A stretch of 64,000 nt of DNA from Clitoria ternatea (taxonomy: Eukaryota; Streptophyta; Magnoliopsida; Fabales; Fabaceae), in NCBI GenBank assembly GCA_037962975.1, contig CM075670.1, forward strand, positions 149,858,501 through 149,922,500, given 5' to 3'. Under the pieces are notes generated by a model. The model saw nothing but the letters and a program-made list of their open reading frames with translations. It had not been told where the DNA came from and searched no databases. The position numbers and the translations under genes are program-made. Positions within the stretch are counted from its first letter, which is position 1. The number at the start of each line of letters is the position of its first letter. This document shows, piece by piece, positions 32,727 to 43,236 of this stretch.

Positions 32727-32834
32727 GGCAGAGTAACAAGCTTAGGCGGAGTAACATGCCTTGGCGGAGTTACATGCCATGGCGGAGTAACGTGCCTTGG
32801 CGGAGTTACGTGCCCTGGCGGTATGTACTCCGTA
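32727..32834. repeat. 18-bp tandem array GGCGGAGTAACATGCC (D 3' LTR)
   Basis: Six units start at exactly 18-base steps: 32727, 32745, 32763, 32781, 32799 and 32817. The typical unit is GGCGGAGTAACATGCCTT. Differences between units are single transitions or A/T swaps in the AAC/TAC part. Open frames here (repeated GGVTC) are artefacts of the period being divisible by three. Confidence 0.97.
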
Positions 32835-32939
32835 TAAAAGTAATTATAAGGTATTTGAAACGTACTTCTCCTGTTCAAAATGCTGATCTGGAAAAGCATT
32901 AAAACCATGCTCTTGGGGGCCGATGTTGGGACCGGATCA

Positions 32940-32949
32940 TCTGCCCCCT
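32940..32949 (-). other. Element D polypurine tract
   Basis: Plus strand TCTGCCCCCT next to the LTR; on the minus strand AGGGGGCAGA. Confidence 0.7.
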
Positions 32950-33399
32950 AGCTTGTTATAGTGACTGGCGGGGTCACTTTAATAAGCTATAACACTTAAG
33001 TTTAGCTTTTATAGGCATGGGTTTAGGCGGTGTTTGCTAGTTCCGAATTTGTGGACAAGTATCTTCATGCATTTATTGCTTTTGTCATTACTTGCCACGC
33101 CCGTCATTAAAGCGTCTCGAAACTGCGTTTTACCGCTTCAACCTCTCATTGCCACGTATGCCCTCGTAACGATTGCCATTCCAATGATGGGACATAAATG
33201 CGTGGGATGGCAGTTGAGATATATTTTCGAGGTTATTACCATGGGCCTTGGATTTTGAAAATACGGCCCAGGAAATTCTTGCCTTAAGATTCATCTATCG
33301 GTTTAAGAATTAAAGGAATCGTCAGTGAGATTCATCCAACGGCCATAAGCGTGTTTCTGAAATATTTGGTGTTTCACTTATTTCCCCCCAAGCCATGCC

Positions 33400-33408
33400 T
33401 ATAAATAG
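33400..33408 (+). promoter_or_regulatory. TATA box of the antisense gene in element D
   Basis: TATAAATAG, a consensus plant TATA box on the plus strand, 217 bases before the ATG at 33625. It is followed at a suitable distance by a pyrimidine-rich leader (TCATCTTCTTCTCTGCGC at about 33440). A second CT-rich stretch after AAG/GTAACT near 33540 could be a leader intron, though no strong acceptor is evident before the ATG. Confidence 0.7.
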
Positions 33409-33624
33409 GTAAACTCTTAGGAGGGGAAATGTTTTGCTTCATCTTCTTCTCTGCGCTTTCGTGTTAAAACTGCCTTGTTAACGCTACTTTCTCGCGAGTC
33501 GTTTGTTGTTGCCTGTTCATCTTCTTCAGAGATTTTAAGGTAACTTTCTTCTTCCTCTGTTCTCTGTCTTTGTTGTTATTGGGTTGGTTCTGGTGTCTTT
33601 TTATGTGTGTTTGTTGAAACGAGG

Positions 33625-36255
33625 ATGAGAGGAAAAAAGTCAGAGTCGTGCTCTAGGGTTTCTGTTCACCCCATGTTTTCGGATATTGAGAGTGAAGATG
33701 AGGCTTTCTATACTGGGAGGGATTCAACATTTTACAGCAGTGTGGAGTGTTTTAGTAATGCTGTACATTCGTTTGTATCAGGAGGTACCCCTCAGATCGA
33801 AGTAAGAACAATGGCAGAATGTCAGAACGTTGTGTTACACGGGTTAGATTGGGTAAAGATGCTTGAAACTGATCCCTACTGCTGGGTTGAAGAGGACGTT
33901 AAAGAAGCTCATTGCCGTCATGCGACGACGAGCGGTGGGGTAATAGAGTTATCAGTTCCTGTTTTGAAGGATGAAAGGTTTGAAAGGAGGTTCATCGTCC
34001 GTTCGCCCAAGACGTTTGAACGTATTTGCCATCGTCCTCAAGATGAGCGTACTTTATACATGTAAGATATTTTGTTTACGCAGTTGGGGGTGCGATTTCC
34101 ACTGAATAAATTCCAGATGGGCGTACTCAGGTTCCTAGATTGCGCCCCTTCTCAGCTGCACCCTAATGGTTGGGGGATAGTTCGCAGCTTTGAAGTGCTT
34201 GCTGAACATCTGGAGTTTACGCCTACTGTGGCGTTGTTCTTTGCTTTTTGCCGCATTATGAGGAGAGTGAATGCGAAAACCGGCGGCATGGGTTTTGTAA
34301 CTCTTCGGGCGGAGCCGAAGATTGTAAATTTCAAGGCGTTTGCTGACTCCGCCAAAGAAGGCGGACTTCATTTTAGGATGAGCTTTGTAAAGGTTTCTGT
34401 TAGGAAGAACAAGTCCGTCTTCTGGCGGAGTAAGGAGGGAGTTGATAAATTCCCAGTAGCGTGGACTCACGAGCATTTCCTCCTAACCAAACAAGCTTAC
34501 GAAGTTGAGGAGAGTGCCCTATCAGCTACCTCTATGGAAGTACTCCGGACATTGAAGGAGTACAACTCCGTCCACAAGCAGATTTTATGCCGAAGGCTGC
34601 TTGGGCGGGATGCTGAGGGACATTTAAGTAATGTTTTAAGACTTGTTGCTTGAATATTACTCCTGTTGTTTCCTGCAGCTTCTAATCGTATTTATGTATG
34701 TTATTTTGCAGGAGAGATCGCTGAATTTCCTGGGATGGAGCGTATCAAGCAAATCCACATGAGTCGCCAGGAAATTGATGCGGAAAACAACGTGCAGCCT
34801 CGGAGGAATTTGGCTGCAGCTCTGACGAGGACTCTTCCTTTTCCTGCATCCACCAACGTAGTGATGTTGGAGGGTGGTGTAGGGCCCTCGGAAGTTGAGG
34901 TTGAAAGGCGATCTAAAAAACGCCAGGAACCTGAAACTATCAAGGTAGAGGAAGAGGACCCCCAACCCTTGCAAAAGAGGAAGAATAAGGGCAAGGGGAA
35001 GGTAGGGGAAGGGGCATCGTCTGAAGCTACTATAGAAGTGGAAGACATTCCAGAGCCATCAGCTGTGGCTGTCACTGCTGAACTGGGCGGTGTGGAGGGC
35101 GCCCTTGAAGAAGATGTTATGGGAGAGGAGACGGAGGGAATTCAAGCTTCTCCAGTTCGCCAAGCTGAGAGTCCTGCCCTGGACTTGACTGCTCGAGGAA
35201 CAACACTTTTCCTCGTCAATGTTCCAGGGGAGCCATCTAGGCGATCCGTCTCTTTGCCTCTGGCGGGGTCTCGTTTGAACCCTTTCCTGTATTACACAAA
35301 TGTGGGATCCTGCCAGTCAGAGAGGCGTGATCCGAACTTCATTCTACGCCCAGACATCGACTTCGAGGACGTTGCAGATGCCACTGCTGCTGCAAGGTGG
35401 CATCTTGCCAAGATTGATGGTTTCCTTGCTTCGGTACCACGTATTACAGAAGTGGCTGCGGAGGCTGCTATGTTTCAAGAATCATATCATGATTCTGTTG
35501 AAAAAATTCGCAGCTTGGAGCATGACAATGAACAGTTGTCGGAGGTGATCAAGGCTAAAGATAAACACCTTGACACCACCGACTCTGATAAGAAGAAGCT
35601 GGAGGAAGAGTTGGCCCGGGTTAAGGCTGACAAGGCCCTGCTGGAAAAGCAAGTCTTGGACTTGAAAGAGCAGAATGCAAAACTGGGCGGAGAGGTGGGC
35701 AAGCTGACCCAGGTGAAGGCTGACAATGTTCTGCTGAAACAACAAGTTTTAAATCTGAATTAGCAGAACCAAAAACTGGGCGAGGATATGAGCGAAGTTC
35801 AGCAGAGGTTGATTTCCTTTGAAATTAACAAGACTCTTGCTGAAGACGCCTGGGCTGCGGAGCTGGACCAAACAGCCACTGCATATAGTAACCTTGAAAA
35901 ACAGGTTGAAGAGTTGCAAGCTGAAAAAGCCACTTCAGATGCCGCCAATAAGCGACTTGATAAGGAATTACAATCGGCTTTGGATGCAGCTGAAGTGGCA
36001 ATTGATGATGCTTTCAGCATGGCTGTTCGGCAACTCCGTTATCGCAACCCAGGCGTTGCTCTCAACACTGTAGGCATTCATCCTTATTATGAATTTATCA
36101 ATGGTGAATTGATGGTGCCTGCTCAGGGGGGTCATGTTCCTGCGCCTAATGTAGAGTATGTTCTGGCGGACTTGCCCCCCTCACAAAGTTTGTCCAAACC
36201 CAGTGAGAGTCAACCCAACTCCGCCCACCAAGAAGGAGTGCCACCTGAGCCTTGA
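33625..36255 (+). pseudogene. Element D antisense gene (gypsy-type transposon domain plus coiled coil), two stops
   Basis: Plus-strand gene opposite to gag-pol. Exon 1 is 33625-34627 and exon 2 is 34712-36255, joined in frame by an 84-bp GT-AG intron (848 codons). Exon 1 starts MRGKKSESCSRVSV and contains the 'putative gypsy type transposon' domain with LGVRFPLNKFQMGVLRFLDC, LHPNGWGIVRSFEVL and FFAFCRIMRRVN. Exon 2 has a basic/acidic linker, then a long coiled coil from codon ~540 on (EHDNEQLSEVIKAKDK, KKKLEEELARVKADKALLEK) containing a tandem duplication, and a Pro/Ser-rich tail. In-frame stops TAA 34063-34065 and TAG 35761-35763 break it. Related antisense ORFs are known in Tat elements; function is unknown. 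Confidence 0.85.
34628..34711 (+). other. Intron of the antisense gene
   Basis: Donor A/GTAATG at 34628, acceptor TTATTTTGCAG at 34711, branch-like CTTCTAAT near 34680. Removing it joins the frame across the TGA at 34651-34653 with matching phase (one base plus two). Length 84 is typical for plant introns. Confidence 0.75.
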
Positions 36256-36360
36256 AGATTAGCCCCGGAGTTCTTTTGCAGATTTTGTTTTTTGTTTTTT
36301 AATAATATTGCCTTGTTCCAGGATAGGCTCTGGATCCCTTATGAATCTTTGACAATGTTT

Positions 36361-36366
36361 AATAAA
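36361..36366 (+). terminator. Poly(A) signal of the antisense gene
   Basis: AATAAA 106 bases after the stop at 36255, within T-rich then AT-rich sequence. It lies just before the hairpin arrays. Confidence 0.6.
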
Positions 36367-36450
36367 GTATATTTTCTATAAATCTATACTTGTTCATATA
36401 AACAATGTCTGAGTCCGTCGGATCTATGCCTTGTAAAACGATATTAAGAA

Positions 36451-36866
36451 GGCAGAATAATCATTTGAGGACTTAATGAAATATGACTAAGTATATCAAG
36501 GCGGAATAACCTCTTAGGAATTTTAATGAAATAAATTCAGTAATAAGGCGTAGTAGCCTCTTAGGAATTTCAATGAAATAAATTCAGTAATGAGGCGGAG
36601 TAGCCTCTTAGGAATTTCAATGAAATAAATTCAGTAATGAGGCGGAGTAGCCTCTTAGGAATTTCAATGAATTGAATTCTGTAATGAGGCGGAGTAGCCT
36701 CTTAAGAATTTCAATGAAGTAAATTCAGAAATGAGGCAGAGTAGCCTCTTAAGAATTTCAATGAATTGAATTCTGTAATGAGGCGGAGTAGCCTCTTAAG
36801 AATTTCAATGAAGTAAATTCGGAAATGAGGCGGAGTAGCCTCTTAAGAATTTCAATGAAGCACAAT
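36451..36866. repeat. 47-bp tandem array with hairpins, nine units
   Basis: Units start at exact 47-base steps: 36500, 36547, 36594, 36641, 36688, 36735, 36782 and 36829, preceded by a degenerate unit at 36451. Each core reads GAGGCGGAGTAGCCTCTTA, in which GAGGC and GCCTC pair around a six-base loop GGAGTA. The remainder is AT-rich (AATTTCAATGAAATAAATTC). The array lies between the 3' ends of the antisense gene and pol. Confidence 0.97.
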
Positions 36867-37034
36867 TTTCGCAAGTATTATACTTACTTGGACTTGTTGA
36901 TAGTGCTTGAGTTTGTTGATTATGTACTCCGTAAAACATTGGCAGTTATGCGGAGTCAAGTTTTGGATGGAGCATTCATCCCTTTGAATTTGAATTGGAG
37001 TGTATCTCCTGATCAAGTGAAAATTGTTGAATCC

Positions 37035-37435
37035 AGGGTTGGTATGGTGCAGCATATAGCTGTGACACCAATCCTTTCCGTAGGAATTTGGCTGGACTTT
37101 AGGGTCGGTATGGTGCAGCATATAGCTATGATACCAATTCTTTCCACAGGAAGCCTGCAGGACCTTGGGGTTGGTATGGTGCAGCATATAGCTGTGACAC
37201 CAATCCTTTGCCCCCAAGGAGTTTTTTGGACCTTGGGGTCGGTATGGTGCAGCATATAGCTGTGACACCAATCCTTTCCCCCCAAGGAGTTTTTTGGACC
37301 TTAGGGTCGGTATGGTGCAGCATATAGCTGTGACACCAATCCTTTCCCCCCAAGGAGTTTTTTGGACCTTAGGGTCGGTATGGTGCAGCATATAGCTGTG
37401 ACACCAATCCTTTCCTCCCAAGGAGTTTTTTGACT
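37035..37435. repeat. 66-68-bp tandem array with hairpins, six units
   Basis: Units begin GGTATGGTGCAGCATATAG at 37041, 37107, 37173, 37241, 37309 and 37377. Steps are 66, 66, 68, 68 and 68. Each unit can fold: GGTG with CACC and CAGC with GCTG around ATATA, leaving a TGA bulge. Open frames across the array (HSYMLHHTDPKVQ repeats) are artefacts. Confidence 0.97.
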
Positions 37436-37717
37436 CCGTTTGTGAAGCTTTGTTGCACGTTGGATGTTCTTTATGGAATAAAGAGTTGTGCCATTATGCT
37501 TCAATTATTGGAGCCGGTGTCTTATCTGCATGGGAACAAGTTCTGCCATGGATAATTAACTGAAAGTTAGAATGAAGATTGAATGTAGGAAGACATTTTA
37601 TTAATGATGGAACTACATAAAGAACTGAGTTGGGATATGTCTCGTCAGAACCTTTTCAAGGAAAGCCCATTTGGGAAGAACCTTAAGTTAGGAGAGAGAT
37701 CATACCGTATTACCCAA

Positions 37718-39740
37718 CTAGCTGTAATATATGCGTAAATTTAAAATGTTCCATTTATTCTTGACCGGAGTGCCATCTAAGTTTTCTAGGCGGTATGTGC
37801 CTTTGCCCAGAATTTCGACGACTCGGTATGGACCTTCCCATGTTGGTGCCAATTTGCCTTGGTGTGCGAATTTGTTACCGATATTGGCCCTTCTCAAGAC
37901 CAAATCTCCTTCTTTGAAATGGCGTTCAGAAACACGTGTGTTATACCGTTTGGCGGCCTTTGCTTTAACAGCTTGGTCCCTCACAAAGGCTTCCTCTCTC
38001 AACTCCGCCAAGACCTCGAGTTTATGGGTGAGGTTCTGTTGATTGGCTTCTTCGTTGAAATGGAGGACTCGAGCTGATGGGGCTGCCAATTCAATGGGAA
38101 TAACAGCCTCGACTCCATATGTCAGCTGATATGGAGATTCATTTGTGGTGGAGTGAGGGGTTGTTCTATATGCCCATAGAACGTGGCATAATTGATTTGC
38201 TCAATCTCCCTTTGCTTCACCAAGGCGTTTCTTAAGGCCTTTTAAGATTTCTCTGTTGGCAACTTCAGCTTGGCCATTGGTTTGAAGGTGTTCCACAGAA
38301 GAGAAAATCTGTGTAATGCTGAGATTTTCCAGGAGTTCAGTGAACTTACGATCTGTGAATTGGGTGCCATTATCAGTGACTATGCGTCCAGGGACTCCGA
38401 AACGTGCAATGATATTTTCGTATACGAATCTGCGAGTCCTGGCTGACGTAATGTGCACCACTGCCTCTGCTTCAATCCACTTGGTGAAGTAATCAACGCC
38501 AACTATCAAGTATTTGATACCCCCGGGCGCAGTTGGGAATGGACCTAAGATATCCATGCCCCATTGATAGAAAGGCCAAGGCGTTATTGATGATGATATT
38601 TCTTCTGCCGGAGTATGGTGGAGATTTGCGAATCGTTGACATTGATCGCACTTTTGAACATACGAGGCGGAGTCATGCTTCAGGGTGGGCCACCAGTACC
38701 CCGCCCTGAGTATTTTTCGCATAAGACTGCGCGCCCCTGGATGGTGTCCACATTGCCCTTCATGGACTTCTTCTAATACAGCTTGCACCTCATTTTCGTT
38801 TATGCATATCAAGTAAGGAACAGAGATTCCTCGGCGGTATAACTGTCCGTCTAGAAGTGTATAGTAAGGTGCTTCTTTCTTTAGTTTTCGTCGCTCAAGA
38901 TCATCCGTGGGTAATTGTCCATTAACAAGGTAACGAACTATCGGTGCTACCCAGGAATTGTCATCAAAAGAGCGGCTTTTAATCATACACACTGAGGAAG
39001 GAAAGGAAATGCTTGGCTCCGCCAAGGTACTTTGTACAACCGTAGTTGTGCATCCTGCCTTCTTTGTGCTAGCCAACCTGGAGAGGATATCAACACGTGT
39101 ATTTTCTTCACGGGGTACATGCTTGAAAGTGACTTCATCGAAGTGCTGCTTTAACTCATTGACGCAGTCTAGATATTGTTGTAGCAGAGGTTCTTTAGCT
39201 TGATACTCACCAAGAATTTGTGAGACTACTAATTGAGAATCACTGCATAGGGTGACAGTTTTGGCCCTAATATCTTGTGCTGCTCTGAGTCTGGCCAAGC
39301 AGGCTTCATACTCCGCTTGATTGTTAGACGTAGTGAAGGTAAAGTGCAGTGAAATTTCAAGGTGTACCCCGTCATCACTTTCCACAACAATTCCTGCTCC
39401 ACATCCTTTGCTATTGGAAGACCCATCTACGTATACCGTCCAGTGTGAATGATCTGCATCTGGGCTAGAACCTGTTAACTCAACTACGAAATCTGCTAGG
39501 ACTTGTGCCTTGATAGCAGTTCTTGGTTCGTAGGATATGTCAAATTCAGAGAGTTCTACGGCCCATTTGATCATTCTTCCAGCTAAGTCTGGTTTGAACA
39601 GTATAGTACGGAGTGGCAAGTCTGTGCGAATCAAGATAGGATGGGCATGTAAGTATGGTCTTAGGCGTCGTGAAGCCCAAACAACTGCAAGTGCTGCCTT
39701 TTCAATCTTCTGATAACGGCACTCTGCACCATGCAATGTT
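37718..39740 (-). pseudogene. Element D RNase H, archaeal-type RNase H and integrase, one stop
   Basis: Minus strand. It begins after a frameshift near 39740 with the end of the first RNase H (QKIEKAALAVVWASRRLRPY). A second RNase H of the archaeal type follows: VYVDGSSNSKGCGAGIV (~39430), NNQAEYEACLARL, CSDSQLVVSQILGEY and HVPREENTRVD. Integrase has HHPGARSLMRKILRAGYWWP, CDQCQRF, MDILGPFPTAPGG, IVTDNGTQF and NGQAEVANREILKG. TGA at 38201-38203 stands where Trp is expected and is followed in frame by the integrase tail, with a GPY-like WEGPYRVVEIL, ending at 37718. The dual RNase H marks the Tat lineage. Confidence 0.93.
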
Positions 39741-41160
39741 TACCAGTGAAGTACACCGGTCGTTGGCCTTCAACTGTTTCCTTGACCAGAGCCACTGCCA
39801 AAGCTTCATCTGAAACAAACAAATAAATAATGAGTTGCTCACCTGGGCTTGGTTTTACCAGGATTAGAGGGCTGGCCAAGACATTTTTCAAGCTTTGGAA
39901 GGCCGCCTCTTGCTCTGGGCCCCAACTGAATTTCTTGTCTTTTTTTAACATTTTGTATAAGGGGAGGGAGCGATGAGCCATCTTTGGCATGAATCGTGCT
40001 AGAGCAGCGATTTTGCCATTGAGAGATTGTACCTCTTTCAATGTCTTGGGGCTCTGTAGCTCTTGAATTACGCGACATTTATCGGGATTAGCCTCTATAC
40101 CTCTTTGTGTTAACATGAAACCCAAAAATCTGCCCCCAGGGATAGCAAACGTACACTTTAATGGGTTGAGTCTCATATCGTATTGTTGCAGGCGTTGAAA
40201 AATGAGGCGTAAATCTTCAACATGGTCTCCTCCTACAGGAGTCTTGGAAATAATATCATCAATACACACTTCTACCAGCTTTGTGTGCATACCCTCAAAA
40301 ACTTTGTTGATCATGCGCTAGTAGGTTGCCCCGGTGTTCTTTAACCCAAATGGCATGACGTTGTAGCAAAAGACTCCTTTATCATTAACAAATGCTGTCT
40401 TCTCTTGATCATCTTCACACATTGGAATTTGGTTGTAACCAGAGTAAGCATCCATAAAAGATAGATACTGGTATCCTGAAGAATCGTTAACCAATCTGTC
40501 AATGTTGGGGAGAGGGTATGGATCCTTGGGATAACATTTATTCAAATCAACGTAGTCTATGCACATACGCCACTTGCCATTGGCTTTCTGTACCATGACC
40601 ACGTTAGACAACCAGGAGGAGTAATGGAGTTCACTGATGAACCCCGCCTTGAGGAGTTCCTCTGTTTGTTCACAAGCAGCTTTTTGTTTAGCAGGACCCA
40701 TACGCCGTTTCTTTTGTGCTACGGGCTTAGTTTCAGGGTACACCGCCAGGCGGTGACAGCAAAAGTTGGGATCCATGCCAGGCATGTCTGCAGCGGTCCA
40801 TGCAAAAATTTCTTTGTACTCATGGAGAAGTGCAATTAGTTTTGCCTCCATGTTAGACTCAAGCTTGTCATTGATGTTTGTAATCTATTCCGGGGTGCTA
40901 CCCAAAACAATAGACTTGGAATCGCCATCAGGAGTTGGTTTCAAAGGGTTCAGTGGGTCTATAGAAGACTCCGCCCTGGGGTCAAGATCCACCAAATTAA
41001 CGGACGCCGCCGCACTGCTCCCTTCATTCAACTTTCTTTTCTTAGACACGGCTTCAAGCTTCACCATGTTAAGACTCAAATTATAGCAATAGCGAGCCAT
41101 TTCTTGGTCACCCCTTACAGATGAGACTTGATTATCTTTGTCAATAAACTTGATTAACAA
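39741..41160 (-). pseudogene. Element D reverse transcriptase, two stops
   Basis: Minus strand. The linker and connection start near 41160 (LLIKFIDKDNQVSS). TAG at 40885-40887 precedes NINDKLE. RT proper has EIFAWTAADMPGMDP, KANGKWRMCVDYVDLNKCYP and MDAYSGYNQIPM. TAG at 40318-40320 replaces an expected Gln in ATY-RMINKVF. The catalytic block reads VEVCIDDIISKTP at ~40265. The thumb and start of RNase H run to the frameshift near 39740. One-base changes at ~41163 (C run) and ~39740 separate it from its neighbours. Confidence 0.92.
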
Positions 41161-41162
41161 GT

Positions 41163-41635
41163 GGGGGTTGAAACGATGGCTTCCATGGCATTCAGGGTAG
41201 GCCGCCCAATGATGCCATTGTACGGAGATTTCACATCGATGACAAGAGTCCTGGATTTCACAGTCCTTGCTCCAGGTTCGCCATCGAAAGTAATCCTTGT
41301 GTCCAAGTAGCCTTTGGTGGGCTGTTTGGCACCGTTAAAGGCTGTAAGGTCCTGCGTATATGGCTGTAAATCTGCATCAGTTAGTCCCATGCGTTTAAAA
41401 CAGTCATAAAAGATAACGTCGTAGGAACTTCCCTGATCAATTAGGATGCGTTTTACATCCATATTAGCGATTACTGCAATAATCACCACTGCGTCATCTC
41501 CTTCAGGAACAGTAGGGCCAAAATCGTCGTCTGTGAAGGTTATAGGCGGAGTCTGAACCCCGTTCCTGAATGGGCGATATTCTTTGCTCTTGCCTTGCAC
41601 AGACAAGATCATGCGATGATATTTTTCCTGGCGGT
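41163..41635 (-). pseudogene. Element D protease
   Basis: Active site KRILIDQGSSYDVIFYDCFK near 41400-41460. The downstream block reads PYNGIIGRPTLNAMEAIVST, ending near 41165. The frame differs from gag by one base (A run near 41630) and from RT by one base (C run near 41163). Confidence 0.92.
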
Positions 41636-43162
41636 GTTTGAGGGTCCGCCTCTGGCGAAGCCTCCAGCAATCATATCTACCACCTGCCTTTTGCCCCGCG
41701 ATCTGGGTTCAAGGCTTGGCTCTCTTTGGGCGGACTCCAGAACAACATTCTTTTGTTTTTCTGTTGCCGCTGTGCGTTTTGGCTCTCGAGTGTTATCAGG
41801 ATCAGGAGAACGATCACGAGATCTTTTCTCAAACTTCTCTGGCTCATCATGAGTTTTACCCTTAAACAAATAATGTTTCAGTTTGCCTTCATGAATAAGC
41901 ACCTCAATGGTGTTTTTGAGTTGCTTGCACTCCTCTGTGGTATGGCCAACTGATTCGTGGAACTCACAATATTTCTTTGGGTTCCCACCGCGTCTGATTG
42001 GAGGTGGACGTTGAATCCCATAAACGTTGAGGGTAGTCCATCCTATTTCACGCAAGATTTGTTCATATGTCGAGTTTAGGGGTGCATAATGAGCAAAATT
42101 GAACACACGTCTATCTTGCTGTTTGAAGGGTTGGTTCCCTGCTTTGTCTTTCTGAGGGAACTGATCATTCCTGGATGATTTTTCCTTCTCTTTGTCATGG
42201 TGTGGAGTTGCAATGGGTGGTTTACTGCGAGATGCAGTGGCTTCCAAATGCATGTCAATACCCACATACTTGGATGCCTTTCTGTGAAATTCCTCCATGG
42301 TGGATGGAGGTCCTTTTGCCAATGACAAAGCAAAGGGTGATTTCGGTTACATGGCCTTGATGAGGATATGCAATTGAATTGCTTCTATCAGGTCAGGGAC
42401 CATGGCTACCTCTTTATAAAATCTCTTAAGGAAATCCTTTAGAGACTCTTTGTCACCTTGCTTGATCTGAGCCAAGGTATGGGAGGTTCTAGGCATATCC
42501 CTAGAGATTACAAAGTGGCTGCCAAAAGCTGTGGCCAAATCCTCCCATGAATCAATGGAACCTGAAGGTAAACTCTTGAACCAGCTAAGAGCTTCACCTG
42601 TAAGGGTCCTGGGGAACATTCTGCACATGACATCTTCCTCCGCACCTAAGAACATAGCTTCATAGATATAAGCATCTAAATGCTTAGAAGGATCTGTCTC
42701 CCCAGTATATTTCCCTATGGAAATGGGTTGCATAGTTTGCAAATGTCTGGGGACATGCGCATTCATGAGTTTTTTGGAAAATGGGATACTCATCTTGTAT
42801 CCCGAGAGGGATGTATTTGAAAGGGCTCTCTTTCCCTCATGATGTTGAGCATTTGCCAGTGGAAGGCTTCGTTGCTCTTCCATGTAAGTAGGGATGCGAG
42901 AGTAATTTAGAGTACTCGATTCCTCCTGTGCATGCGATTCATGGCGCGGCTGGTTTACAGGACCCGCTCTTTCATGCATGGGATTCGCCTTTTCATGACG
43001 AAGCTCTGCAATTTCTTCTTTCAACATTCTGATCATGTCATCTCTCAGATCTGGAGAATCAATATGCGTTGCCTTTTTGTGAGCATCGTTGTCAAAGTTG
43101 AGACGTCTAGGATTGCGTGGAGGAGAATCCTTCATCTGCACCTCTGGTCCTGGTCTTTCCAT
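41636..43162 (-). pseudogene. Element D gag, one stop
   Basis: Starts at ATG 43162 (MERPGPEVQMKDSPPRN), about 55 bases past the PBS. A helical N-terminal region is followed by the retrotrans-gag domain (PISIGKYTGETDPSKHLDAY, ALSWFKSLPSGSIDSWEDLA). TAA at 42347-42349 interrupts; the same frame continues with LAKGPPSTMEEFHRKASKY and a zinc-knuckle-like YCEFHESVGHTTEEC near 41950. The end is frameshifted near 41630. Confidence 0.92.
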
Positions 43163-43216
43163 TAATGATGAATGTAATGGGAATTCCTCAAGGATTGTGG
43201 GATTACCAATTTTACA

Positions 43217-43235
43217 GGTCCCACTGGGCGTGCCA
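43217..43235 (-). other. Element D primer-binding site
   Basis: Minus strand TGGCACGCCCAGTGGGACC, one base inside the LTR. It begins with the expected TGG, but I could not match it to a specific tRNA. Confidence 0.6.
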
Positions 43236-43236
43236 A

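Larger units (their letters stand above)
32029..32939 (-). mobile_element. Element D 3' LTR (911 bp)
   Basis: Plus strand starts TGAACTGTTC and ends GGACCGGATCA. Contains a TATA box (32369-32377, minus) and the 18-bp GGCGGAG array (32727-32834) upstream of it in U3. Confidence 0.95.

Noticed and set aside
32606..32908. Repetitive GGVTC / HVTPPR open frames in the D LTR (also 43806-44116)
   Set aside because: The 18-bp period is divisible by three, so the array reads open on both strands; it is LTR sequence.
36451..37435. CRISPR-like array
   Set aside because: Units are contiguous tandem repeats without unique spacers, and the context is a plant retrotransposon.
36852..37504. Repetitive open frames (HSYMLHHTDPKVQ-type) suggesting a repeat protein
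   Set aside because: They arise from the 66-68-bp tandem array, appear in overlapping frames and have no start context or flanking coding signal.
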